This document shows, piece by piece, positions 33,139 to 51,600 of a stretch of 64,000 nucleotides of DNA; position 1 is the first letter of the stretch, and each line of letters opens with the position of its first letter. A program made the translations under genes and the position numbers. Source of the DNA: Macrostomum hystrix (taxonomy: Eukaryota > Platyhelminthes > Macrostomidae); NCBI GenBank assembly GCA_950097015.1, contig CATNEN010000003.1:7156001-7220000 (forward strand), read 5' to 3'. The notes beneath the pieces are model-generated. The model searched no databases. It had not been told where the DNA came from and saw only the letters and a list, made by a program, of their open reading frames with translations.

Positions 33139-33269
33139 TTGCGCTAGTGGGCAAGCTTAATTAGTAGGGGTCACATTTGAGTCCTATGAGCAGTTTTGAA
33201 GTAGTCAATCCTTCTTGATCTGAATCGTTTCTTTAGCTAAAGGCTTGGCTCAATATAGCGTTTATATCT

Positions 33270-34265
33270 AAAATTCTGACATCGATTTCTATTGGTTGCT
33301 TCGATGGACCAATAACAGAGCAGCTGGAGTGTCCGATTGAAAATTCTAGCCACTCAGACAGACTAACAAAATAATAGACAATCAGGTTTTGAATGATTAT
33401 TCCTTGAAAACTGATTGAAAACTGATAGATTGATGTGAAAATTGATAGATTGGTATGAAAACTTGTGGATTGTTGATAAAATTGGTAGATTAATTGAAAA
33501 AGACGAAAGATTTATAAGAAAAAAGAATTAATTGATAATAAGCAGACGAGCTGATTTAGAAAATGATTAGAAAAGATTGACAAGGTGACAGGTGCCGAAA
33601 CTTGAACAAACAAAAGCAGAATCAAACTATTTTTAGCACACTTATATTTAGAGAAGAAAAAATTAATGCACAAACATTCTGCGAAATGTCGCCAACAAAA
33701 CTTTCAATGAAGCTGAATTAATCCCAGAAAAATTTTAGGGGATAAAAGTCAACTTTGCCTCTTCTGTGACCTGATCGATAGCGATATTTTCTAAAGGATT
33801 TAAAGGCAAACAAACTTTTCAACGAAACGGAGCAGACTAAATAGGCGAGGGGAAAATAGTCCTAGACCTATTAGAATCAAACCGGATGACCGTTTTGACG
33901 TTGTCACACTTAAATAAAACGATTCTAAATTGCAACAGACTTCTAATAGATTTGGCTGCTAAAACAGTGTTGAAAATGTGACAAAATATGATGCCATATT
34001 TTATAGACTTTTTCCCCGATTTTCATCGAATCGAAATATAAATTGCTCCTATAGTTTATACTTGAAGGCTGCAAAATGTGAGCACAATCATGCAGACAGT
34101 AGCTCTAAAACTCCTCTGCCACCTTGAATTACACCATTCGAATACATAGTTGCCATAGCAATAGCTAAAGCATTATATACAGTTCTTTCTTATGAAATTG
34201 GCATGAAGTTTTGGTAAAAATTAACTCCAGATTCAGATCAACCAGTTAAAATATCTAAGGACCGG
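33270..34265. other. AT-rich, partly degenerate short repeats
   Basis: Loose GATAGATTG/GAAAAC repetition at 33400-33500; otherwise nothing recognised. Confidence 0.3.
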
Positions 34266-34269
34266 AAAT

Positions 34270-34832
34270 TCTAAGAATTATGAAACTAGTAAATTACTAA
34301 CTTGTAAATTAGTAAGAATCGACGTTTTTAAGAGTTGAAATTTCTAAGAATCGGTATTTCTAAAGTCGACATATCTAAGAATCCGTATTTCTAAGAATCT
34401 GGATTCCGAAGAATCGGGATTTCTAAGAATCAGAATTTCTAAGAATCGGGATTTCGAAGAATCGGAATTTCTAAGAATTGGAATTTCAAAGAATCGGGAT
34501 TTCTAAGAATCAGAATTTCTAAGAATCGGGATTTCGAAGAATCGGAATTTCTAAGAATTGGGATTTCGAAGAATCGGGATTTCTAAGAATCAGAATTTCT
34601 AAGAATTGGGATTTCTAAGAATCAGAATTTCTAAGAATCGGGATTTCTAAGAATCAGAATTTCTAAGAATCGGGTTTCGAAGAATCTGGATTTCGAAGAA
34701 TCTGGATTTCGAAGAATCGGGATTTCTAAGAATCAGAATTTCTAAGAATCGGGATTTCTAAGAATCAGGGTTTCTAAGAATCGGGATTTCCAAGAATCGG
34801 GATTTCTAAGAATCGGGGTTTCTTAGAATCTG
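34270..34832. repeat. Minisatellite, 16-bp unit, about 35 copies
   Basis: Unit TCGGGATTTCTAAGAA alternating with a CAGAATTTCTAAGAAT form, so the effective period is partly 32 bp. More diverged at the left edge. Confidence 0.93.
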
Positions 34833-36096
34833 ATATAACAAATTGAAAACTTAGTTTACTACCTAGCATTGCTTAATTTATCGTTTTTATTGATAATTTT
34901 CTTCTATTTAGGCTTTGCGTGAACTTTATCAAGAACAAAACAATTTTTTTAAACGCAGTCAGACAGACATCATTCTTTTGTAATCTGATAGTGTCAAATT
35001 GTGCACTTTTTTGCTCCTAAATATAATTATACCAGATTTAAGAAGTAAAACAAAAAACGCCACGTAGCGAATGCAGCACCTTTGCGTTCGCTAATGAGAC
35101 TAAGAGAGAAAAGAATTGAATGAAAAGAACAAGCAACATGCGAAACCAGAAACAAGGTATGCAGAGGACCAACCAGGATTGAACGATGAGGTCTGGAAAA
35201 TTCGTTCCTAAAGTTCGGTACTACCGATCTGTGGTCGGGTAACTATGCGCTAAACTATTTTTACAAGTTTGCACCTGTTTGGCAGGCGGTCTATTTGGCT
35301 TCCTTTGGACAAATTGCTTTCAAAAGCAGTGACGCAACAGTCGAAACGATTATTACAGATCTAATTTAGCGTTAAGTGCTGCTGTTATCATTAAAATACT
35401 GTAAAATAAAATAAGGATAATTAATAAGTTCATTCTCGATCTAAAGTAACGAAATAAAAAAGCAGCATTGTATACTATTGTCATAATCTGTTAGAATAGA
35501 AAACTAGTTACTACTTTAAGAAGTTTTATCAAAGGAAATTTGTGGCAAATTAAAGGATAAAAACGATTTCTAAGAAAAAAAGATAACTTAAAAACAACAT
35601 TGAATATCTCATAACAGACTATAAAGGTGACGATTCTCAAGGGTTTACTCATAAAAATATAAATATCAATAACAAGAGTGTCTAAAAATTTAACGATCTT
35701 CGCAGACCAAATTAACGCAAAATGATGTAAAAATACTTAGCGAAAAAGTAACGCTTTAAATAGATCCCATTTTAATAGATGCAGTTGACTTTGACGTCGA
35801 AAATGTATGATTGTTACCAACGAAACTTACACAGAGTTGCACTTCGATGTAAGGTAAAACGCAAGTTACGGGTATCGTTTTATTGACGAAAAACGATAAA
35901 AGTACATTCAACTCGCCACAGCACTCGGGCAATAATTCGAGTGGCTGGTTGATATGAATTTCCTGCTTTGTTGAAATTGATTTCGAATGAGCAAAGTGCT
36001 CCAACATGATGCCGAATGCTATTTTTAGTTTTAGAAGCTGAATGGAAAATTAGCATGCAGAGTAGATTTGAAATGTATATTTGTCTTTGAGAACGT
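34833..36096. other. AT-rich, one unassigned minus-strand frame
   Basis: The frame at 35756-36007 (83 codons, minus) has varied composition but no recognised motif or splice context. Nothing else seen. Confidence 0.3.
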
Positions 36097-36167
36097 TACT
36101 AGCAAGTTTTGCCCCCCTTCGGGGAGCAGAAATATTTTTAATTCGTCTAGTATATACTTTTTTGCAG
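36097..36167 (+). repeat. Dispersed 71-bp repeat with hairpin, copy 1
   Basis: Matches 59293-59363 nearly base for base: TACTAGCAAG, then TTTTGCCCCCCTTCGGGGAG and GCAGAAATA, TTCGTCTAG, TATATAC and a pyrimidine tract ending GCAG. The CCCC-TTC-GGGG core with flanking TGC/GCA can fold. It lies directly upstream of the 18-bp array. Confidence 0.8.
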
Positions 36168-36194
36168 CTGCATTTTCAGCTTTTTTATGCTACA

Positions 36195-37048
36195 ATGATC
36201 ACCCAGTTGAAAATGATTCCCCAGTTGACAAGGATCACCCAGTTGAAAATGATTCCCCAGTTGACAATGATCACCCAGTTGACAATGATCCCCCAGTTGA
36301 CAATGATCCCCCAGTTGAAAATGATCACCCAGTTGAAAATGATTCCCCAGTTGACAATGATCACCCAGTTGAAAATGATCCCCCAGTTGACAATGATCCC
36401 CCAGTTGAAAATGATCACCCAGTTGACAATGATCCCCCAGTTGACAATGATCACCCAGTTGACAATGATCACCCAGTTGACAATGATCACCCAGTTGACA
36501 ATGATCCCCCAGTTGACAATGATCACCCAGTTGAAAATGATCCCCCAGTTGACAATGATCCCCCCAGTTGAAAATGATCCCCCAGTTGACAATGATCCCC
36601 CAGTTGACAATGATCCCCCAGTTGACAATGATCCCCCAGTTGACAATTATCCCCCAGTTGACAAGGATCCCCCAGTTGACAAGGATCCCCCAGTTGACAA
36701 TGATCACCCAGTTGACAATTATCCCTTAGTTGACAATGATCCCCCAGTTGATAATGATCCCCCCGTTGACAATGATCACCCAGTTGAAAATGATCCCCCA
36801 GTTGACAATGATCCCCCAGTTGATAATGATCACCCAGTTGACAATGATCGCCGAGTTGACAGTGATCCCCCAGTTGACAATGATCCCCCAGTTGAAAATG
36901 ATCCCCCAGTTGACAGTGATCCCCCAGTTGACAATGATCCCCCAGTTGAAAATGATCCCCCAGTTGACAATGATCCCCCAGTTGACAATGATCCCCCAGT
37001 TGAAAATGATCCCCCAGTTGACAGTGATCCCCCAGTTGATGATTATCC
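36195..37048. repeat. Minisatellite, 18-bp unit, about 47 copies
   Basis: Unit CCCAGTTGACAATGATCC, with GAAAATGA, AAGGATC and AGTGATC variants. Because 18 is a multiple of three, it reads as a hexapeptide repeat (PPVDND and others) in every frame on both strands. Single-base insertions (for example near 36570) break the frames, which argues against coding. Confidence 0.97.
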
Positions 37049-37729
37049 CATCCATCCCATCGCATCCATGACTACTGACTGACAATTAGTTTAAATGATT
37101 TGACGCAGTGCAGAATCGTACCAGGGACACTTCGCCTAGCCTAGCCTAACCTATTCCTAGTGCCTACACATCGGCTACTCCGACTGTTGGATTGTTGATG
37201 CAAAAATTAGCCTTACGTAGTATAAACAATCACTTTGCCCATGAAATAGACACCCTGTTAATTGTTTCGCAGGAGTAACTTCAACAGCAAGTCATTGCCA
37301 AAAGCCAAATGACATCCGAACAAAGGGATCTAATGTGTTTGTATCTGAAAATAGCCCCATAAGAAATTCTCTTTAACACCATTAATTTGCTGACATGTAT
37401 AGTGAGATAGAAGAATGCAAAAACGTGTTGTTTCACTTGTGTGAAGATCTAATTGAGCCTATATAAACACATAGAAGTTACTTTGCATTCAAGTCAAGGG
37501 AGAGCTGTCATCTTTTGTGTTGCTACCCATTTTTGACAGCATGGCTCATTGTGAATTGGAATCAAATGCAGAAATAAAGACAATGGCACACATTATATTG
37601 GCAGAAAATGAATGGACAGAAATAGCAAATAAAGACGTTGTAGCACAATGAAACAAATGCTGCACCCCAAATAAACGGAAGTGGACATCAGAACTGCTTC
37701 GCATGGCAGCAGAACTAATATAAAATTTA
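37049..37729. other. Intergenic, nothing recognised
   Basis: No coding or repeat signal seen. Confidence 0.3.
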
Positions 37730-38035
37730 CATGGGGCTCTGGGCAATGGCACATCAGTTGGTGACATTTAGACCTGCAGTCAGCGAGGAGGCAATTATAC
37801 CCATTCCGCTGACTCCGGAGTACACACACACACACAGGACTCGGGCGCCAGTACTCAGGCACACACTCACACAGGTGTGTACATCTGCCTTGACTTTGTC
37901 ATCTGGACATTGGCTCTTAAGGGCGTCAATTGCATGACAAGCATCTTAAGCCTTCTCTCCGCGTCTGCAGCCCTAATGAATGTGGCCTCGCTGCGGAATC
38001 GAGCTCAGTGACCTTGGTGCAATAGCTAGACGCTT
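37730..38035 (-). mobile_element. SINE family 1 copy, minus orientation, with tRNA-like head
   Basis: In reverse complement it starts with GCACCAAGGTCACTGAGCTC and GATTCC (B-box region), then the GGCCACATTCATTAGGG block, and ends in the GGCAATTG/GCTGACTGCAGG region and GATGTGCCATTGCCCAGAG. The (CA)n at about 37826 is an internal expansion. Confidence 0.78.
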
Positions 38036-38399
38036 TTCTCCACAATATACATATCCATGAGAGAAAAGAGCTGGTATATAATTATGAGAACACTAGTTTC
38101 AGCACCTCCCATTTTATGTTCCATTTTATGTAGCCTAGCTTGAGACTTCACTTAATATAAATGAAAAAGCCAAACAATGCCTGATCATTATTTTATGTAT
38201 TATGGCATCTGTAGCCGCACCATGCCACATTAAACTTATTTAGGATTGGAACGTTTTGTAGCAACTCAAGCTTTTTAGGGCCAATACTAAATCAATTTGC
38301 CGCATTTTTCGAACTGTGGTCAATTATCGGAAACGTCGCATTTTCGAGAAGACTAGTAGGTCTATTGAGACGTCACGTTGTCAAAAAGTCTAGGTCTGT
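38036..38399. other. Intergenic, nothing recognised
   Basis: The edge degenerates into array-like GTCGCATT/GTCAAAAAGTC units from about 38340. Confidence 0.3.
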
Positions 38400-39645
38400 T
38401 TAAAACGTCGCATTATCGAGAAGTCAGTTGGTTTATTGAAACGTCGCATTGTCGAGAAGTCAGTTGGTTTATTGAAACGTCGCATTATCGAGAAGTCAGT
38501 TGGTTTATTGAAACGTCGCACTGTCGAGAAATCATGCAGTAGGTTTATTGAAACGTCGCATTGTCAGGAAGTCTGTTGGTTTATTGAAACACGCAATGTC
38601 GAGAAGTCAGTTGGTTTATTGAAACGTCGCATTGTCGAGAAGTCAGTTGGTTTTTTGAAACGTCGCACTGTCGAGAAATCATGCAGCAGGTTTATTGAAA
38701 CGTCGCATTGTCAGGAAGTCTGTTGGTTTATTGAAACACGCAATGTCGAGAAGTCAGTTGGTTTATTGAAACGTCGCACTGTCGAGAAATCATGCAGTAG
38801 GTTTATTGAAACGTCGCATTTTCAGGAAGTCTGTTGGTTTATTGAAACGTCGCACTGTCGAGAAGTCAGTTGGTTTATTGAAACGTCGCACTGTCGAGAA
38901 ATCATGCAGTAGGTTTATTGAAACGTCGCATTGTCAGGAAGTCTGTTGGTTTATTGAAACACGCAATGTCGAGAAGTCAGTTGGTTTATTGAAACGTCGC
39001 ACTGTCGAGAAATCATGCAGTAGGTTTATTGAAACGTCGCATTGTCAGGAAGTCTGTTGGTTTATTGAAACACGCAATGTCGAGAAGTCAGTTGGTTTAT
39101 TGAAACGTCGCATTGTCGAGAAGTCAGTTGGTTTATTGAAACGTCGCACTGTCGAGAAATCATGCAGTAGGTTTATTGAAACGTCGCATTGTCAGGAAGT
39201 CTGTTGGTTTATTGAAACGTCGCAATGTCGAGAAATCATGCAGTAGGTTTATTGAAACGTCACATTGTCGAGAAGTCAGTTGGTTTATTGAAACGTCGCA
39301 ATGTCGAGAAGTCTGTTGGTTTATTGAAACGTCGCAATGTCGAGAAGTCAGTTGGTTTATTGAAACGTCACATTGTCGAGAAGTCAGTTGGTTTATTGAA
39401 ACACGCAATGTCGAGAAGTCAGTTGGTTTATTGAAACGTCGCATTGTCGAGAAGTCAGTTGGTTTATTGAAACGTCGCACTGTCGAGAAATCATGCAGTA
39501 GGTTTATTGAAACGTCGCATTGTCAGGAAGTCTGTTGGTTTATTGAAACGTCGCAATGTCGAGAAGTCAGTTGGTTTATTGAAACGTCACATTGTCGAGA
39601 AGTCAGTTGGTTTATTGAAACGTCGCAATGTCGAGAAGTCTTATT
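38400..39645. repeat. Minisatellite, 36-bp unit (33/39-bp variants), about 34 copies
   Basis: The unit begins GTCGAGAAGTCAGTTGGTTT and ends ATTGAAACGTCGCATT. Variants include AATCATGCAGTAGG (39 bp) and AAACACGCAATG (33 bp). These recur in the same order, giving a higher-order repeat of roughly 110-145 bp. Unit lengths divisible by three leave long frames open (12-residue repeats such as KRRIVEKSVGLL), which I regard as artefacts. Confidence 0.96.
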
Positions 39646-40550
39646 GGTCACTTATTAAACAGCCTCGATAAGTTGTCTAGACAACCTTGACTTATTAACG
39701 ATGTCAAGTTTTAAATTTTGAAATGTCAGCTTATGAAGTTTAGAACAGCGTCTTGGACGATGCAAAATTAACTCGTCAACCACGATAGTTGACCTTCTCA
39801 TTACCACTTAACTCCAATGGTATCTGAATATACGATCACTTTGTAGTCAGTTACAAATATCAAGATAGTACTAGGACAAAGTGTCCAATAATTATACCTG
39901 TATTGACCCGATATTTGGCAATGAGAAACGTGATAAGACAAAAAGAACTAGTCATTTTGTTGCACTTTTTATAGGCCTTTACCGATGCCTGTACTATACT
40001 TTTTCTATCTTAATAACACAAAAGCGAACAGGTGAAAAATAAGTAAGAAACACACTCCAAAGCTTCAAAGCAGGAAATTTTATTTTTCACTTACGTAGAT
40101 ATGATTTTTTTCACCTAGTAGTGTTTGTAGGGCATTAGCACAATTTAAACAAATTTAAGACTTTAGTTTATCTTCGTACTAATACTTTCTTATTTATTGA
40201 TTTACGCATTCGTGTTGAAGACAATGGTTCTTACGCAACCAGGAGAGACAGAACCGCAGAAAACAATAGATGTCAGTTTTTGCACTTTAACGCAAACGAA
40301 GAAGAAAACAAGAACGAAGTGAAATACATTCCAAACCAAATTTATTTGGATTGCTAAAATATTAGGACCAAAAATAGCGTGAATGTCGAAAAGCGGGGCG
40401 GCGTTAGTGGATATTGCGATCGATTCAGCTATGCAACTAGTATTATTTCATAATTAGCTGGTGTGTACAAGCCTGCCTATCAGTGACATTAGACCCAAGA
40501 ATTTGAGACGGACAACAGAGAATACTGTAAAACTGATTTAGGATGGGAGA
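39646..40550. other. AT-rich intergenic, nothing recognised
   Basis: No coding or repeat signal seen. Confidence 0.3.
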
Positions 40551-40554
40551 CAAG

Positions 40555-41045
40555 AGTGAAAGATAGGGGAGGGAGACAGGAGAGGGTGAAAGAAAGAGGG
40601 AGACAGGAGAGGGTGAAAGAAAGAGGGAGACAGGAGAGGGACACGGGAGAGGTATACAGGAGAAGAAAACAAGAGAGGGAGACAAGAGAAGAAGACAGGA
40701 GAGGTAGACAGGAGAGGGAGACAGGAGAGGTAGACAGGAGAGGGAGACGGGAGAGGGAGACAGGAGAGGGAGACAGGAGAGGGAGACAGGAGAGGGAGAC
40801 AGGAGAGGGAGACAGGAGAGGGAGACGGGAGAGGGAGACAGGAGAGGTAGACAGGAGAGGGAGACAGGAGAGGGAGACGGGAGAGGGAGACAGGAGAGGT
40901 AGACAGGAGAGGGAGACAGGAGAGGGTGAAAGAAAGAGGGAGACAGGAGAGGGACACGGGAGAGGTAGACAGGAGAAGAAAACAGGAGAGGGAGACAAGA
41001 GAAGAAGACAGGAGACGTAGACGGGAGAGGGAGACAGGAGACAGA
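40555..41045. repeat. Minisatellite, 13-bp unit, about 35 copies
   Basis: Unit GACAGGAGAGGGA, almost pure purine on plus, with a GGTGAAAGAAAGAG variant at both ends. It resembles the 16-bp GAGACAGGGGAGAGAT family in composition. Confidence 0.93.
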
Positions 41046-41778
41046 ACACAGTCAGAAGGACTTGCAGACGCAGTCACGAGCAAGTGAGAGGCAATCGGAT
41101 TACGCAGGGGATCTGGGGAGATATTGAGTCAGACGAAGGAAGACAAAGAACCCGAGTGTGGAAAAGAAGAACAGGAAAATTTGTTTGTAACAGAACTGAG
41201 ACGCAAAGCACTAAAACGAGGCCCAAAAATGAAAACCTCATGAAAAGAAAACACAATTTTATTTGCAAATCAGACAATCAAATTTTAATTAGTAAGGGAA
41301 ACACGAATGCCACTATGAAATTTCTCTCACTAAGATTAGTTACAACAAAGGGCAAGCGGAGAGAATAGTACATTTATATTTCAAACGCACAAGCAATAGG
41401 CTTTGAGTAAATTTAAGTAGTATTTTTTATTAACGACAACTGGATAATAACCAATAGTACTACTTTACTGTAATAGAAGCAAAAACTATAAAACACTGTG
41501 TTTTCTATGCCAAGATCAGTTTTCTATAATCCAATGCAGCTAAGTAAAAATGGCATATTTCGCTCTATTGCTGCACTACTTTAAGTGGTAGTGAAAGCAT
41601 TTTATTCATTTTTTTCAAAACGAAAATATACATTTGTCTTTAATCTCTATAGCTAGCCTGCACTAAACCCAGAATAACGCAACGAACTAATAACCAAACA
41701 GAAAAACAAAGACTTCAATTTCTCAATCAAGACAGCTTTAGTAGCGTCGACAGGAGCGCGTTAGAGTAGATGCCGAAT
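41046..41778. other. 3' flank of the YME1L gene
   Basis: AT-rich. TTTATT at 41601-41606 is AATAAA on the minus strand, about 175 nt past the YME1L stop. A plus-strand frame at 41084-41368 is unrecognised. Confidence 0.4.
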
Positions 41779-48649
<6,871 letters not shown>

Positions 48650-49151
48650 TTTAAAGCTGAATTTGTATTTTTAACTTGAATCAATGAGGGTTTTAACAAA
48701 ATTCAAAGCATATATAAATTAGGATAAAGAACAGACAGTCTAGTACACATAAGCCTATGGGTATAGAATTTCAATGCAGCTTTAAATTACTAGATCCAAA
48801 ATACAAACCAAAATCCTAAGATCCTAAATCCTAATGCTAATCTTTAAAATTTAATAGCAGGACTAACACAGGTGGTGACTGATTGGTTGACAGACTAGGC
48901 GAGGGTGTCCTGTGGTTGAGCTGCGCCTAATAATTAGACTTTATCTGTGAAATTGGAGAAATTTGCGTCAGGGTGTCTATATGTCTATAGTGGCCTAGTT
49001 CCACCTGTTTCAGCCCTTGAAGGTCCAGCAGTCCATATAGATAAAAATAGGTGCATGAATTACACTAGTGCTTATTGGAAAAAATTTTCTGACCTTCAGC
49101 CAGAACCATTGAATATCTTGATGGTCTAAACACGTGGCGACTTGATTCTTG
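48650..49151. other. YME1L 5' flank
   Basis: AT-rich, with no clear TATA box. A 60-codon plus frame at 48947-49129 is unsupported. Confidence 0.3.
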
Positions 49152-49159
49152 TTTTAGAA

Positions 49160-49687
49160 CAGGGGTCGGCAAACTTATTAGCGTATGGGCCACGGAGAGA
49201 ACCTAAAAGACGACAGCGGGCCGCATTAACTGTAGGAATATGAGAAAGGGGAGAGATGAGACAGGGGAGAGATGAGACAGGGGAGAGATGAGACAGGGGA
49301 GAGATGAGACAGGGGAAAGATGAGACAGGGGAGAGATGAGACAGGCATGAAATGAGACAGGCGAGAGATGAGACAGGGATGAGATGAGACAGGGGAGAGA
49401 TGAGACAGGGATGAGATGAGACAGGGATGAGATGAGACAGGGATGAGATGAGACAGGGATGAGATGAGACACAGGATAGATGAGACATGGGATAAACTAT
49501 AAACCAGATGAGAGACAGGAAAGATGAGACAGGGGACACGGGAGAGATGAGAATCTCAATCTACAGATGAGAGAGATGAGGCAGGGGAAAGATAAGACAG
49601 GACTATAGGAGTTGGAGGAGCAACAGGCCGGATTTGGGAGCTTTGAGGGCCGCATCTGGCCCGCGGGCCGGAGTTTGCCGACCCCTG
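49160..49687. mobile_element. Non-autonomous hAT transposon (MITE) with an internal minisatellite
   Basis: Perfect 16-bp terminal inverted repeats (CAGGGGTCGGCAAACT and its complement) and a perfect 8-bp target-site duplication TTTTAGAA at 49152-49159 and 49688-49695. Subterminal GGGCC/GGCCCGCGGGCC palindromes are present. The 8-bp duplication and CAGGG ends are hAT hallmarks. There is no transposase. The interior is 16-bp minisatellite. Confidence 0.9.
49240..49595. repeat. 16-bp minisatellite inside the MITE
   Basis: Unit GAGACAGGGGAGAGAT with GATGAGAT variants, about 20 copies, the right end degenerate. Same unit as the arrays at 24800 and 54385. Confidence 0.93.
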
Positions 49688-49695
49688 TTTTAGAA

Positions 49696-51420
49696 GATGC
49701 ACAACAAAATTTTGACCTGTGTTCTTGAGTTTAGTGTGCTTGTGCTGCACATTTAAATTTAAGATTTAAGATTTAAATTCAATGTAATTATATGACAATG
49801 TTTATATATCACATTTATCTTGGTGTCATTAGTAAGCATTTTACAAATTTTGTTTTTCAATTTCACTCTTTCATTTTTTACTACATTGCTTTAGAGCTTT
49901 AAATAATTAAACAGGTGTGTTTAAATATGATAGATAGACTTCATACACAGAAGCAACTAACTATGTACAAAAAGGAGGTCTTATTTACTTTTAAGAATTC
50001 TGTTTTAATTAAAGTACTGTTACATTTAAGGTCAGCTTTATACAATATTGTTTTTTGCTAATTAAAAGAAACATTTAAGTTTTATTCAATTAAAAAAATA
50101 ATCCTATTGTTTTACAAGTTTATTTTCAACTGGTTTTACAAATACAATTTTAATGATTTTTATAGTAAAAAATGTTAACCAGGACTAACAGCAAAACAAA
50201 CAACAACTAACAAGCTACTTAGACATTTCAGTTGTAGCAGTTAATATTTTACTAGAATTTGACAATGTTCATTTTTGTTTGAATGATGTCTGCATAACTC
50301 AAAACCATACTATATAAACAAGTCCTAAATGATATTTAGTCTAGAAAATGCAACTTGCTCTCATAGTTCATAGCAAAAAGCTGTTCTAAACAAATAATGA
50401 GTATTCCTTATTTAGCTGAAGTCTATAAGCTAGAATTTATAGGCTATAAGAGAAATAATTTGCATTGAATGAGATACAAAAGATTGGATCTAACCATCTT
50501 TTTTACCTAGAAAGTGATTGAATATTACAAGTCTATAAAGGGAAGTGCATAAAATAAGGAATAATTCTAAAATAAGAAAGATGAAGTGTGTGTGTATATA
50601 TATGTATGTGACTAGACACCCAGACACCCTATGATCCATTGGTAGCCCTATAATTGAACTAGAATTATAAGACTGTGCATACATGCGAGGGCCAAGCAAG
50701 GTAAGTCGCAAAAACCAATCAACCAAGCGCAAAAAAATCAAAGGGGGGACCAAGGGACAAAAAAGGAAGGTGTGCAGAAAAGGAAAGAGGGGAGAGAAAA
50801 AGAGAGCAAATGAGAGCAAACTAAGTAGTAAATAGAGCAAAAACTAAGTCACATGGCTGGCTAAGATTTGGGAGGTTGCGCATGTATGAGACTGTGTCAA
50901 AGTAGCAAAAACCAGTGAAGATAATACATACATATTATCTTCACTTTGAAGAGTTATTCAAATTAATATGCTAAACAAGTGTCTTGCTGCTTGGCCACTT
51001 ACATGCTACCATAAGAGTAAATTATACTCTAAATTTAACAAAAATGTTTTATATTGGTTACAATAAATATAGCAGAATTTACATAATAGGCCTAAGAAAA
51101 GAGCCCTATGTCAGTGTGCGGTTGTTTCATCTGCTGCCTTTTTGTCTGTTATATAGTATTTTGGTTGAAATAATGACCATTTTCCATAGGCATAGTGTTA
51201 AGAAAAAAATTTCCTATCATAATATTTAATGTAAGGTTTATTCATAAAGTAATATCAGTTTATATGCATGTTTCTTCTACTTTTGCAAAAGAAAGAACTT
51301 TAAACGTTTGTTAGTAAGTGTAGCTAACTTGGTGCATTCGCGAAAACACAATAAAAGTGGTTCAGAAAGCACTAAGTAATATATTAGTGCTTTCACAAAC
51401 ACAACTGCATGCTCCACAAT
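49696..51420. other. AT-rich intergenic, nothing recognised
   Basis: Low-GC DNA without a convincing gene, array or element. Confidence 0.3.
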
Positions 51421-51600
51421 TTGATTCCCGACTCCACTGAAACAATTTGTGTCCTTTAGCAAGACACTTAACTCTGCATTGCTTCAGTTCACCCAGCTGT
51501 TAAATGGGTAGGCCTACTAGCATTAGCTAGGATAATTGAAAGTGGGTGTGGCGTCCCCCTAGTCCATGGACTGACAGCCATACGCAGCCTAAAAATAGGC
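51421..51600 (+). mobile_element. SINE family 2 fragment lacking the tRNA head
   Basis: Starts inside the B-box (TTTGATTCCCGACTCCACTG) and carries TTTAGCAAGACACTTAACTC, TTAAATGGGTA and CTAGTCCATGGACTGACAGC. Confidence 0.78.

Noticed and set aside
36068-37082. Hexapeptide-repeat protein (PPVDND-type), up to 333 codons
   Set aside because: The 18-bp unit is open in all frames on both strands; indels break the frame and the upstream part is a dispersed repeat.
38436-39658. Twelve-residue repeat proteins (KRRIVEKSVGLL-type)
   Set aside because: The 36-bp unit keeps frames open by length alone; several frames on both strands are equally open and no promoter or splice context is seen.
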